From Castanea sativa (taxonomy: Eukaryota; Streptophyta; Magnoliopsida; Fagales; Fagaceae): a stretch of DNA of 64,000 bases. Below are positions 23,126 to 34,219 of the stretch, in pieces. Positions within the stretch are counted from its first letter, which is position 1; each line of letters opens with the position of its first letter. Below the pieces are notes generated by a model. The model saw only the letters and a program-made list of their open reading frames with translations. It was not told where the DNA came from and did no database searches. The translations under genes and the position numbers were made by a program. The stretch lies in NCBI RefSeq assembly GCF_040712315.1, contig NC_134017.1, forward strand, positions 50,589,636-50,653,635. Direction: 5' to 3'.

Positions 23126-23374
23126 AAAGAAACCCCAGTGTTTGCAAGCATGGTGCAACTTCTCCAGCTCCTTGTCCATGAAATCCTTGGAAGTTAACCT
23201 TTGCATGTCGATGACTGGAACTTGGGGTAAAGAAGAGGTGTCAGATACAAAAGGAGGGTCTTGATCCAGCCGTACATATCTTGGTGGCACTGTAGTTAGT
23301 GCCTCCTTCGCTAGCTCTTGAACACAAGGTACCGGAAGAGAGCCCCCCAGATTTGTTAAGTTTATTTCTTCCAT
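14032..23374 (-). CDS. SRG1-like 2-oxoglutarate/Fe(II)-dependent dioxygenase, four exons, intact
   Basis: Four exons on the minus strand: 23123-23374, 15677-15924, 14734-15058 and 14032-14274, with GT donors, AG acceptors and matching phases (0, 2, 0). They encode 355 residues plus TAA, normal length for the family. The N-terminal DIOX_N domain spans about residues 50-155, including [11 protein letters not shown] joined across intron 1 to LINHGV. The C-terminal 2OG-Fe(II) oxygenase core spans about 205-305. LNYYPPCP is followed by the iron ligands His230 and Asp232 (HSD) and His287 (IEHRA), and Arg297-x-Ser299 binds 2-oxoglutarate. The ATG at 23374 sits in GCAGCCATGG, and the ORF upstream of it lacks another ATG. 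The SRG1-like family includes senescence-related and specialised-metabolism hydroxylases or demethylases. The substrate cannot be read from sequence. Soluble, no signal peptide. Intron 1 is unusually long (7198 bp). Confidence 0.93.
16800..17345. repeat. GGGTTGGGTT-rich dispersed-repeat-like segment
   Basis: AACCCAACCCAATGC near the left and GGGTTGGGTGGGGTTG with GCAACCCAATATAACC near the right give imperfect inverted ends around AT-rich DNA. It is not a telomere repeat. Possibly a small TIR element. Confidence 0.35.
17431..17450. repeat. Poly-C/poly-A tract
   Basis: Fourteen Cs followed by six or more As, just left of the solo LTR insertion. Confidence 0.9.
17463..18252 (+). mobile_element. 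Solo LTR, family A, copy 1 (790 bp)
   Basis: Starts TGTGGGGGTAAAATGG, ends TTGTGCGCTTACA and is flanked by ATAAT on both sides (17458-17462 and 18253-18257). Contains a TATA box GATATAAAAGGG near 17927. The same element occurs at 38867 and 49290. CCGAGGAGAGGCATCTCCTC is a conserved internal inverted motif. No internal retroelement domain is next to it. It lies antisense inside intron 1 of the dioxygenase gene. Confidence 0.8.
18385..19567. mobile_element. GAGCAT-terminal TIR element, copy 1
   Basis: AGAGCATTCACATTTGGAAT on the left pairs with TGGGATGAGGATGCTCT on the right. The interior is non-coding, with a 68-bp (CT)n tract (18589-18656). The same kind of end occurs at 25527, 39688 and 45162. 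Confidence 0.6.
18589..18656. repeat. (CT)n microsatellite
   Basis: Uninterrupted CT for about 34 units, inside the GAGCAT element. Confidence 0.95.
20298..20590. repeat. 42-bp tandem array
   Basis: Units such as AAATCTCGCTGAATATAGCC, AAGAACTCAACTAGATCTAG, CG, repeated about six times. Because 42 is 14 codons, long ORFs stay open on both strands and encode 14-residue repeats, but nothing suggests a real gene. Flanked by GGGTCGGGTCGGATCGGG-type GC-rich sequence (20100-20130 and 20615-20780). Confidence 0.75.
20829..21470. repeat. Three direct repeats of about 165 bp
   Basis: Each begins with GAGTCTTATCTAATAAGACT, which contains an inverted pair, then GTGGCTGTGGGTGGAGTTG and CCTTGAAGTTTTAGTTTTAA, ending GGTTATATGTAGTAGGATCT. 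Copies start near 20829, 20999 and 21364. The second is interrupted by a MITE at 21110-21337. Confidence 0.7.
21110..21337. mobile_element. MITE-like insertion, 228 bp, TAGT duplication
   Basis: Begins GTGTTTGGAATGATG and ends GATCTTAAACAGACCTG. It splits the second 165-bp repeat, and TAGT is present on both sides but once in the uninterrupted first copy (GGTTATATGTAGTAGGATC). The interior holds three tandem TACTATTTATGGGTCCCACTG-like units. Confidence 0.6.
21605..22050 (+). pseudogene. Decayed hAT-type (TTF zinc-finger/hAT dimerisation) transposase remnant
   Basis: The start [18 protein letters not shown] resembles the N-terminus of this protein class. After a stop and frameshift it jumps to the C-terminal hAT dimerisation region, with [20 protein letters not shown] and [20 protein letters not shown]. 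The whole central catalytic part is missing and two further stops interrupt the frame. It lies on the strand opposite to the dioxygenase gene, within its intron 1. Not functional. Confidence 0.75.
22139..22460. repeat. Two long (TA)n microsatellites with spacer
   Basis: TA tracts at about 22139-22212, with an ACATACATAC interruption, and at 22413-22460. Similar TTATAAAATTGAATTGTTTTTAG segments follow each tract and again at 22566-22640, indicating local duplication. Confidence 0.8.
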
Positions 23375-23424
23375 GGCTGCCAAATAAACTCAAGGTCACA
23401 AAGAAAGAAAAAATGAGTCTAAAT

Positions 23425-23437
23425 TTTTTATTTAATA
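23425..23437 (-). promoter_or_regulatory. Possible TATA element of the dioxygenase gene
   Basis: TATTAAATAAAAA lies about 50-60 bp upstream of the start codon on the minus strand. A weak match. The real transcription start is unknown. Confidence 0.3.
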
Positions 23438-24326
23438 GATAAAGAAGAAAACTAGAGGATATGAAAGGAAAGGTGTACAAAAGCGTGAGGAATGAAATCT
23501 TATCTAGGCCCTGTTTAGTTAGACTTATTAAGCTGAAAAAGGCCAGTTGGCACCCTTTTTTTTTTTTTTTTTTTTTGTGTGTGCGTAAAAATAATAGCTT
23601 TATTTCAAACTTAGTGAATCTACTGATTTACAATTTTACATTGTGCATGCGTAATTAAATTAATAGCAATGTCTACTTCATACACTCACTTACACATATA
23701 GTATACGTACTCACCACTTTTGCACAAAAATTGACTTCAAAATCATGATTTTAGTTCAAAAAACTTGAGTACCAAGTAAGTGTGTGCAATAAAAGTTTTC
23801 CTTATTACTTTTTTTTTTTTGGGTGTGAACTATGGATTTTATTGAAAAGGAAAACAGAGATACAAAGACAAGACAATGCTACGACAGTGAGACAAATGAC
23901 CAAAACACTACAACATAACTTAGAACATGACTAGGGGTAGAGCTACGACTAGGCTTGGGGCCCTGACCCCTCCAAAATTTTAAAAAACTCTTTTATTTTA
24001 TGTATAGTTATTAAAAAAATTTAAATATTTAGTTACAAAAAAGTATTACAACCAAGCTACTCTATTATCTAAATATTAAGATTTATATATGTATATGTAT
24101 GTTTAGGTAGGATGGTTTATCTCGACTCCTAACTAATATATTAGTACGACAATTCAGCCCCCTACAGAAACACCAAAAGGCAGGACTTTGGTGGTAGGAG
24201 TTCTTCCAAATGTACTACACCTAACATGTGACTTGTATGCGCATTAGTTTTTGTGACATACTTGCACTCTATTCTAGGCTATAATCAGAACAAACTTGTG
24301 GATATTATGTTCTATAGACTTTATCT

Positions 24327-25302
24327 CATTGTTATTGATTCCGTTCCGTTCCGGCCGGAACGGCCAGAATATTTCGTACCGGCATGCAAACCGGTACCAC
24401 AATAACCCTTGTTTCACCTCGGGTCAAATTTTGGCCTATTTCGGAGTGTTCCGGCCATTCCAGCCAATTCCGGCCAATTTCGGCCGAAATACAAATTTCA
24501 GCTGGTACCAAATTTTGGCTTAAAAAAAAAAAAAAATCATACCTTCTTCTTCTTGGTTACGGACCCTTCTGCTTCTTGTTTTTTTTTTTTTTTTTCTTCT
24601 TCTTCTGGGTTTCAGACCCTTCTTCTTCTTCTTTTTTTTCTTCTTCTTTTGGTGGGTTTCGGACCCTTCTTCTCTTCTTCTCTTTTTTATTTTTTCTTCT
24701 GGTGTGTTTTGGTCCTGCTGCGGGCTGCCACTCTGCGTTTTCTTTTTTATTTGTGTGCTGTAAAGGTAATGTATGGGACTACTTGTGAGCCTCCTTACTC
24801 TTCATTAATTGCTATGTCCTTTGTTTTGATTTTTTTTATTTGTTTCTTTTTGCCAGCCGACATGCTCCCTTTTGTTACTTGTATTTTAAAATTTGAATTC
24901 TTTCTTTGTTTTGTTTTTGTGTGCCCACGTGATTAACAATAAAAATGAATGTGGGAGCTTTTACCCTCTTTCACTGTTCCAACTTCCAATGTTAACTTCA
25001 ATTTTTTTTTTTTTCATATTATTACTCTTATTATATTTTATACATGATTTAACTGATACTTATTATTATTATTATTATTATTTGGACTTAGAGATTACAT
25101 ATTAGTTGAAATATGTACTTATAACTTCTTTAAAACCTTTAATAATTTATAAAGGTTTTTTTATTAATAATATATATATTTTATTATAAAATATCGTAAC
25201 TCCGAAATACTCTGAAACAGTACGCTGAAATAGATTGATACCGAAATATTTCGTTCCAATGGACAAACCGAAACAGGGTCCGAAACGGTATTCATAACAA
25301 TG
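24327..25302. mobile_element. Non-autonomous TIR element with CATTGTTAT ends
   Basis: The left CATTGTTATTGATTCCGTTC and the right end, whose complement reads CATTGTTATGAATACCGTTTC, form inverted termini. The interior is non-coding with reiterated TTCCGGCC near the left end, TTC-rich repeats (24540-24700) and ATT trinucleotides near 25065. The target duplication is uncertain (TTTATC occurs on both sides). Confidence 0.5.
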
Positions 25303-25526
25303 TTTTATCCATTTTTCTGTTTCGTGGGCCACTGGTTAACACTTAACACTCTTAGTGCCAACATATTTGATGTCATATTGATGAATTTTCTCCATGCTAG
25401 CCAAATGGCCCAAACCAAATTCAGCACACGTTGATTCTTAGGATTTCTTTCCCTTTATTTTTTTGGTAGATAAGTATACAAAACACAAACAACCAGATAG
25501 ATAAAGCCAATGGCTTCTTTCCTTTT

Positions 25527-25924
25527 AGAGCATCTCCAATGGCTTCTTTACAGCAAATTTTAGAGAGAAAACACCCCCAAAAACTCACTCCAACAGCAAT
25601 TCCATCTCCATTTTTTAAATTAGAATTGTTACAGTGCTTCTCTACAAGTAGAGAACACTGTAGCGTTTACTGTTCACACTTCAAACATTTTTAGCTATTA
25701 TAATAATCAGCTATTGAATAAAAAAATGTTGGAAGATGTGTAGTTACTAAAAAAAGAATAAAGAATGAATAAAGAATAAATGAAAAAATAATATTTAAAT
25801 GAGATGGAGAAAAATATAGAGAATCTGTTAGAAAGCATATTTAAAAAAGTAGATAGGTAAAAGTTAAATATCACTGCTCATTGTCCAAACAGTACAAAAA
25901 TTTAGATAAACTGCTGGAGATTCT
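25527..25924. mobile_element. GAGCAT-terminal TIR element, copy 2 (398 bp)
   Basis: AGAGCATCTCCAATGGCTTC on the left is inverted relative to CTGCTGGAGATTCT on the right. Includes CACTGTAGCGTTTACTGTTCA. AT-rich and non-coding. Confidence 0.55.
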
Positions 25925-27590
25925 AAGACCCATCATGTCAAAATTTAACAAGGGAAATATATCTTTTTGGAGGCAATGGATGTACGACCCCTAACCTAAC
26001 CCCTAAAAGTACTAAAATTAAAAGGCCTCCCTAGGAATAGAAGAGGCATCTTAATGCAATTACATTAGAAACTTTCTAATATCGCATTGGGAAGACTTAC
26101 ACGTCCCAAATGACCCAAACCCATGAAGCTCCACAAGAACCTTTGCACTTTTTAATTTTTGCCACTCACACACACCACATCCGTTCAGGTTCCTTAGAAT
26201 CCGTTAGGATCATTTAGTGCTGGAAAATTTCATGTCAAAGTTTCAAATGCAAATGCAACAAGTTTTATATGTATTTCTGTTATTTGGGTTTTCAAGAAAA
26301 AAATATCTAGCGAAAAGTTTTTTTTTTTTTGGAGAAACATCTAGCTAAAAGTTTGAAGTGCCGATTCTGAGGAGTTGGGTCAACCAAGCTCATTAAGATG
26401 GACTTGTAGAGGAGTTTGTCAGACAATTGGGTTAATCAAGCCTTTGTGGAAAGCATAGACCTGTACTTTTCCAAGGGCTTTTGCAGCCACTTTAAAACCA
26501 AACCTTACATATATTTAAACATAGTTTTAACCCTAACTTAGAGAAGAGACGGCCATAGAGCTAAGAGAGAATAGAACTAAACATTCCTAAAGCCTTTCTA
26601 CCCCTCCCATTGAATATCCCTGAAAGGTTTATTGTTCAAACACCAAGATAAAAGAGTGTTGGACATTTGTCAAAACCACAGAGCTTTCATCCTAGAAGTG
26701 TTGCTGTGGAGTACAAATCTTCCAAAGGTTCTTTGATGTCGGTCAAAGGTTTCGGCCATGATATACCGTGGATGCGTCATTCATAGAAAGTTCATATAGT
26801 AGAAGAGTTCAGAAATTTTAAAGTTGTAGAAGGTTTCTGCAGTAAGTTTATCTATTATGATTATAGAGTTTAAGGACAAAATTTTTGTACTAGATCTTAA
26901 ACTTCTTTTTACTATAGCGAAATGCTTGTTGGGAAGGTTTCTCTCTAATGGTTTTTACTTTGGGAATAAAACAAGAAGAAACCTTGGTATACATTGCTGG
27001 AAAAGGTACATATTTGGGTGATGGGACCGACATCATCAAATTGAAGATGCCAATGTATGAAACAAATTAAACATTTAAAACTACAAATATATGAGCTCAA
27101 ATTGGAAAAGACACTGTAATGAGAGAGAGAAATTTGTAATGGAAAAAGTATAGCTTTACACCGGTTTGAAACTATCTTTCTCTAATCCATTATATGGAGT
27201 TGTGGTATGCCTTTGTGTTAGAACCCCTTTCCTTCTCCCTTGTGTGTGTGTGTGTTTGTTTGTTTGTTTCTAAAAAAATAATAATAATCCATTATGTGGA
27301 AATGGAAAAAACAATTCATGAATAGTTTTAGTCACATGACTATTTTAATGAGTTATGTAATTTCTTTAAATAATACACACATATAGTTTTATAAATCACT
27401 ACGTAGTGGATTGGACTAAGATCTCCCACACTAATTTGGAGCTAATATTTGTCACAAGGGATTTTATATGAAGTCATCTATCAGATCATGGATGTAAAAA
27501 TATGTTAGATCATTCACCATTAGTCAAGTAGTATGATAGAAATTGAGACTTGAAATGTGTTACATCAGTGCTTTGTTAGTCACGTAGATA
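25925..27590. other. Intergenic, nothing recognised
   Basis: No ORF of substance and no bounded element. A short TG/TTTG run occurs near 27240. Confidence 0.45.
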
Positions 27591-27837
27591 GTAGACATTG
27601 AGACTGCTCAGGGGCCTTTTTCGATTGCTCGGCCACATGTGGTCCTTTGGAGGGGCGACCTTGCTAGACCCGAGTTTGTTTAGGGAGTTACGTCCCGAAA
27701 CTCAACATTGGGTCACGTGGTTCAACGGCTACCGGTGTACTTTTAAGCCTACAAAACCATCAAAGCCAAAATCTAAGAATCATGATAATAGTTGAATAAA
27801 TATGTAATATGTGTTAGATATAATAGGTTTGATTATT

Positions 27838-28400
27838 AGTTGTAATAGTAGTTAAAATAAAGTAGTATTTATTTAGAAGTAAAGTAATCATGTACTCAAT
27901 GATGTAAATTTAAAGATATGGAAGCAAAGTCATTTATCTTCGTATGGTTTATAGCCCAACTGTGTAGCATCAGTGACCTGATAGGATTCTAGCAGAATGC
28001 CAGCGGTAGAGGCTAGTTAAGCTTGTCCCTCTTATCATGCATTTAAATGAGTGTAAGCCTTAGTTAATAGTTGTAATAGTAGTTGGAATAAAGTAATATG
28101 TATTTAAATGTGAAGTAATCGTGTATTCATTAACGTAAATTGAAAGATAAGGAAGCAAAATCACTTATCTTTGTATGGTTTGTAGCTCAGCTATACAGCT
28201 TCTGTGAGTTGATGATATCCCAGCAGAGTGACCCTAGCGGTAGAGAGGCAGTTTGTCATGATAATTTCAAGATTGAGGGGGAAAAATGGGTGCAACTGGA
28301 GGGAGAGAGAGTATGTCCAACTGTGTGTAAAGGCTGGTTAAGCTTGCCCCTTTTATCATGTACTTAAATGAGTTTTTCCCTTGACAATGCTCTTTTAGTT
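27838..28400. repeat. Tandem duplication of about 230 bp
   Basis: AGTTGTAATAGTAGTTAAAATAAAG through AGAATGCCAGCGGTAGAGGC (27838-28012) recurs in diverged form at 28067-28243, followed in both copies by GTTAAGCTTG and a TTATCATG-containing stretch. Diverged by many substitutions. No gene is recognised. Confidence 0.65.
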
Positions 28401-28429
28401 CTTGTGAAGTTATGAATAGTGTTGTCTTC

Positions 28430-28600
28430 CATGAGAAGGGCTTTGGTATGGAGTATTTGTGCCTTCTTAGAGAAGGGCTTTATGTAAGATGGATTTGTAA
28501 CTTCCATAAGAAGGGCTTTGATATGAGATCTTGATGCCTTCTAGGAGAAGGGCTTTAGTAATAAATGTTCATGCCTCCCATGAGAAGGGCTTTTATAAGA
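28430..28600. repeat. Short tandem array around GAGAAGGGCTTT
   Basis: Five units of about 35-55 bp each contain GAGAAGGGCTTT (or a variant) and a TGCCTTCTT-like segment. Confidence 0.65.
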
Positions 28601-28825
28601 GAGATAAAGAAGAGTATTAATATGTGTTTATGAGCAGCAAAACAGTAGAACTTCAGAGTGAGAGAGTATGAAAGTGGAGTTTAGCTAAATGTAGTGTATT
28701 ATATGTAATGGTGTAGTAAATGTATATGGGACTGTGTAAGAGAAGTGGAGAAAGAGATGTTTAGAGATATGAGTATTTTGTGGAATGTAGCATTTGTAAT
28801 ATGTATGGTATATGAAAGTATGAGA

Positions 28826-29732
28826 TGTTAAGTTTTTAGACCCTTTAAAACCACAAATTAACCTAGTTATTTAGCCAAGTTATTAACTTAGATAAATTAT
28901 ACAAATCTAGGTTAACACAAATATATCATATCATGCAAAGCAGCGGAAATATAAAGAACACAATGATATGAGGACCTAGGAAAACAAAACCGGTAAAACT
29001 TGAGGAGGATTTAACCTAGCTATCCTTAAGATAAAACTGAATCCACTATGAAAGAATCGAAGTTTGTACAATAGCGACTTAAACCATTAACATCCTATTG
29101 CTACCCACCAGTAGAAAACTTATTGACACGACCATGTGCAAGCTCCGAGACTATGGACTCCTTCTTTCTTGGATTCTCCAGCAAGCATAAGCACTTCCGC
29201 TTGTATATCTTTAAGCTCTTAATGCAACAACTAAATGATCATCAAGTTCTTGACATAATCTTGATTCTTGATAACCCTAAGTATATGTGAAGGTAAACAC
29301 CTCTAGATCTCACAAAAGATTCACAAATACAGCATAAATAAAAAGACTCTAGAGAGCTTTTGGGTACAAACCCTAGATACAAAAAGAGGCACACTCTTCT
29401 CTCTCATAGAAGCCTTTAAAAATGTGCTTAGGGTTTCCTTTATACAGTGGGAGAAGTAGATCTGAAACCCTAATCCTTAATAGGCTTGGGCTAAGTTGGA
29501 AAAATCTGCAGAAAAATAATTTGCATGACTTTCAATCAGTCGAGTCTAATTTTTGATTGATCGAGCCAGGTAGAATTGCACAGTAAATTCTGCAGTAACT
29601 CGATTCCAACTTTACATATAAGACACATACTTTGAGCAGTCTAAACAATACTAAAACGTTTTGATCATGGTTTACCAATATTACAAATTAGTATTCTAAT
29701 ACATTTAAACCTAAAGGTCTTAGAATCTAACA
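28826..29732 (-). repeat. 3' LTR of the copia element
   Basis: On the minus strand it starts TGTTAGATTCTAAGACC and ends GGTCTAAAAACTTAACA. A GGGGGAG tract lies just upstream, at 29735-29742. Confidence 0.85.
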
Positions 29733-32285
29733 AACTCCCCCTTTGGAAATTCGTGACAAAACACAAACATAACAAAATGCTCAAAGTTTACATATAAACA
29801 GCCAATTACAAAAACATAGTCCAACATAACAAATTCAACCTAACTATTATTCATCAGTTGCAAGTGTAGACAGCAACACGACTTAATCAATCTGTATATT
29901 CCTATAACACTCAACAAACACATAAACGCATGTGTGGAAAGAAAAACAGAAAAACAGTAAAACAATAAATATGTAAACTAACTCTCCCCCTAAGTTAGAT
30001 ACATAAGAAAGTTTTTATATTCTCCCCCTTTCAAAAACAAATTCAACTCCTCCTAAACAAAACCAACAGGATTCCCAAAGTTGTACATTTCATCTATTTC
30101 TCCCCCTTTTTGTCACGTATTGACAAATACAACTCAAACCAAGAGTAAACAGAAAACATACGCAACAGAGAATAAGAGAAAACAGAGAATTAAGGGAACA
30201 CAAAATAATTCAACTCTATACAAAATAGAGACAACTCCCCCTATGAAGAGCAAAGTTTAAAAACAAGTTTCTCCCCCTATAAATATAGGAAAAACAAAAC
30301 AAATTTTGGGAAAAACAGTTTTTGAGAAAAATAGGAGGTGGGGAAAAATAAAAAGACACAAATCAAACTTAAAAATTAAGTTGAGAATACACATGAAGAA
30401 AAATATTCTCTCTTTTAATAAATGCAAACTGGACACTATGTGACCCATAAACAGTTGCATGAGTAGAGTAAATATTTGCACATTGATTATTCATCATATC
30501 TCTTAAGAAAAATATTTTCTATAGTTCACACATAAAAATAGCATATACTAGAAAGTACAAAGGACTCAAAAATTAATCAATCAATTTTTAAATCAAATTG
30601 AGTACTCAATTTAGCAAAGTGTATGTATGTTATGTGTGAAAACAATGAGAGATATGACTGCAAAACTACGAGATAGATACAAAAATTAGTGCAATGCATG
30701 TGAATCCTAAGCATAAATGATGCACGAAAAAAAAATTTGGTCAAAAACATAGAAACTGAAAATTTTTCAGTTTTGATCGATCGAGCATCGATCGAATACC
30801 AATCAAGTTAGGTAGAAGCTAACCAAAAGTTTTATTGCAATTTCAATCAGTCGAGAGACAAATTCGATCGATCGAAAATTTGGAAAAATCAAATTTTTTG
30901 AAAAACAGAGCATTGTAATGCAGAAACTCCTCAAAGCATAGTGTTTTATGAATGAAATGCATAAGTATGAGATCAAAAGTTTTTCAAAAACACTTGTATT
31001 TAACTCAGATTTTCCATAAACAAGATTTTCACACTTTTTTTCCTCAAAAAACAATCAATGAACACATTTTGTATCAACACCGTAGAAAAATTAATCTTGG
31101 ATGGCGACAACAAGATCACACACCATATAATGTACTAAGTTTAGTAAAGAGTAACTTGTGTAGTGTGTGCAACTAGTAAAAACTTGAGATACATGTAAGG
31201 TGATAAGTAGATAGTAATCAATCACAATTTCTACAAAATCCATCACATACAGTTAAAAGAGCATATCCCTTAAATAGTTACATCATATAACTCTCACATC
31301 TTCTAGAATAAAAGTTTGCAATCATGTAAGTTTCTTGATTTGCCTCATAATATACACACCAATTTTATTTGATCAAAAACTTATTAAAATGGCTAGGATA
31401 ATATATACACCAATTTTAATTGATTGAAATTATTATAGTCCAATAATATACACACCAATTTTATCATTTAAATCAAGGCTACAACTTATGTTCTTTTTGT
31501 ACATGTGATACACTTTTTTGAGCACAAAATCTTACGATATGCACTAAGGTGTTCATAATTGGCTAGTAAACAGTGATGAGATAGTTATTAATACATTTCT
31601 CATTAAGATCAAGTCCGACAATCAAAGGCATGTGACCTCAAGTTCAAGACAAAGTGATAAAAAATTATAAACATCTTCCCATACAACATGCACTATAAAG
31701 CTCAAACTAGTAAAATGCAATAAAATAAGCTTATCTAAGCTAAACAAGGTACATAAACAAGTTATGTAAATATAATATGGGCAACCTCAATTGTATATCC
31801 ATGATGTGTAATACAAAAGAAATAAAAATCTTTTTGGTTTAAAAAAAATTTTATGATCAAAACTAAAAACACACGTTACGCTAAATGATTAAAAATGCAA
31901 TGCATGACAGTGCTTAATTAAGCTATAAAGGGTACACAAACAAGAAATATCAATTTCTTAATTAACCCTTGAGTACATGTACTAACTAGTATATAATCAC
32001 ACAAAATCAAAAATAGTTTAGCACATATATAACACATACTATTCAAGTTTCTCCACAATATCAAACATGTTCTAAATCAAGAGAGAGATATTATAACTCA
32101 TGTAATCCTCAAAACAAATAAAACAAGACACAAAATAAAATATTTTTGTCTTTTTGAAATTTTTTTCAATGTTTTTGGATTTTTGAATAATCAAAACAAC
32201 CTAAGAAAATAAAACAACCAAAAACTAAAAGAAAACATGTCCACAATTAATTGAAAGAATTAAATCAAGGACAAGTAAACAACAC
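29733..32285 (-). other. Non-coding internal region of the copia element with polypurine tracts
   Basis: No pol domain is seen. CTCCCCC motifs on the plus strand (GGGGGAG on the element's sense strand) occur at about 29735, 29984, 30022, 30101, 30236 and 30272. The rest is AT-rich with ACACACCAATTTTA repeats near 31355-31460. Confidence 0.7.
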
Positions 32286-32467
32286 TCACCTTAGAGAATC
32301 TTTTCTTACCCATATAGCACGAGTTTTCGGGTTTGTAGGCGAAAATCCATGAGAAGTAGAGTGTATTTGAGGCATTACACCAATTTTCTGAGAAAGACTG
32401 AAATCCTGCAAATTCCTTTCACAAGCCAACAAGCTTAAATTTTTTAAAAGCATATGAAACAATTTAT

Positions 32468-33234
32468 TTAGACGTATGGCAGGAGAAATATCATCACATA
32501 TCCTAGATTGAAACAAAAAAAAAAATTAAATTTCAATTTATGACAATTAGGACGAATGTGACCGGAGACACCACAAAAGTGATAAAAAGGAACAAATTTA
32601 GGAACATCAGTATTCCTAATAGAAAATCTAGTCTCAAATTTTGGTTTTTGCCTCAACAAAGAACAATTTGGTCTAATGTGACCAACAACACCACAGAGGT
32701 GATAGGTAGGCACAAAAATAGATTTCTTATGCTCTCTAACAGTTGGTTTAGACATAGGTTTAGAAACTTCAGCGTCTACATCAGAACTTTTACCTTTGTC
32801 TAGCCTAACAAAATAAGCATTTTCTTTATTATTCCTCTTGAAAGGAGGGATATGAACTTTCTCATCTTTAGGTTTAAGAGAAACAGAAACACTTCTGTTA
32901 TCAACAGCAGACTTGGTACTAGTCAAATTTTCAATTCTAGCCTTAAATTCAACTAACTTTTGTTCCAAGCTTTTCATCTTCTCATCTTGAGAGGAAATTT
33001 GATTTCTCAAAAATTCATTCTTTTTATTAGATTCATCTAATCTAACAATCAAATCATCTTTTTCAAGATTAGCCTATTTTAACTCTTCCTTGAATTTCTT
33101 AGCAATTTTCATAGATTTCAATGATTCCTTACGGAGATTTTCACAGGCATCAATAAAATCAACAGAAACAACAGTGTCCTTTTTATTCAAATCATCAAAA
33201 ATATGAGCAGAAAGACACTTCAAATTATCCATAA
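32468..33234 (-). pseudogene. Copia gag fragment with two damaged zinc knuckles
   Basis: A minus-strand reading from MDNLKCLSAHIFDDLNKK (33234) is interrupted by one TAG near 33077 and continues as a coiled coil (NQISSQDEKMKSLEQKLVEF). It is followed by a basic linker and two knuckle motifs, YHLCGVVGHIRPNC and YHFCGVSGHIRPNC. In a CX2CX4HX4C knuckle the first position should be Cys. Both copies have Tyr (TAT), so neither should bind zinc normally. The N-terminal gag core is absent. Assigned to the surrounding copia element. Confidence 0.7.
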
Positions 33235-33305
33235 TAACAAGGATCCAAGATCAACTCTTAGATCAAAAGATCTAAACACTAGAGTTAACCCGCTCTGATA
33301 CCACT

Positions 33306-34214
33306 TGTAAAGTTTTTAGACCCCTTAAAACCACAAATTAACCTAGTTATTTAGCCAAATTATTAATTTAGATAAATTATGCAAATATAGGTTAACACAA
33401 ATATATCATATCATACAAAGCAGCGGAAATATAAAGAACACAATGATATGATAACCTAGGAAAACCAAACTGGTAAAAAATCTGAGGAGGATTTAACCTA
33501 GCTATCCTTAAGGTAAAACTAAATCTACTATGAAAGAATCAAAGTTTGTACAATAGCGACTTAGACCATTAACATCCTATTGCTACCCACCAGTAGAAAA
33601 CTTACTGACATGACCATGTGTAAGCTCCGAGACCATGGACTCCTTCTTTCTTGGATTCTCCAGCAAGCACAAGCACTCCCGCTTGTATATCTTTAAGCTC
33701 TTAATGCAGCAACTAAATGATCATCAAGTTCTTGACATAATCTTGATTGTTGATAACCCTAAGTATATGTGAAGACAAAAACCTCTAGATCTCACAAGAG
33801 ATTCACACATATAGCATAAACAAAAAGACTCTAGAGAGCTTTTAGGTACAAACCCTAGATACAAAAAGATGCACACTCTTCTCTCTCATAGAAGCCTTTA
33901 AAAACGTTATTAGGGTTTCCTTTATATAGTGGAAGAAGTATATCTGAAACTTTAATCCTTAATGGGCTTAGGCTGAGTTGGAAAAATCTGCAGAAAAATA
34001 ATCTGCACGACTTTCGATCGGTCGAGTCTAATTCTCGATCGATCGAGCCAGACAGAATTGCACAGTAAATTCTGCAGCAACTCGATTCCAACTTTACATA
34101 TAAGACACATACTTTGAGTAGTCTAAACAAGACTAAAACGTTTTGATTATGGTTTTCCAACATTACAAATTAGCGTTCTAATACATTTAAATCTAAAGGT
34201 ATTAGAACCTAACA
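33306..34214 (-). repeat. 5' LTR of the copia element
   Basis: On the minus strand it starts TGTTAGGTTCTAATACC and ends GGTCTAAAAACTTTACA, directly followed by the primer binding site at 33293-33304. Confidence 0.85.
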
Positions 34215-34219
34215 TGAGA

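Larger units (their letters stand above)
28826..34214 (-). mobile_element. Complete Sirevirus-like copia element lacking pol, 5.39 kb
   Basis: Two LTRs (28826-29732 and 33306-34214, about 907 and 909 bp, visibly a few percent different) are flanked by the 5-bp duplication TGAGA (28821-28825 and 34215-34219). On the minus strand the 5' LTR is followed by TGGTATCAGAGC, a primer binding site for initiator tRNA-Met. The internal region is only 3.57 kb. It encodes a gag fragment next to the 5' LTR, and no protease, integrase or reverse transcriptase is visible. Six GGGGGAG motifs stand in front of the 3' LTR, recalling the multiple polypurine tracts described in Sireviruses. It is a non-autonomous deletion derivative. 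Confidence 0.85.

Noticed and set aside
24384..24936. Phe-rich plus-strand ORFs of 134 and 175 codons
   Set aside because: Encoded by TTC/T-run low-complexity DNA inside a TIR element.
27598..27795. 65-codon ORF with LFRELRPETQHWVTWFNGYR
   Set aside because: Looks protein-like, but I could not tie it to a family and it lies in repeat DNA.
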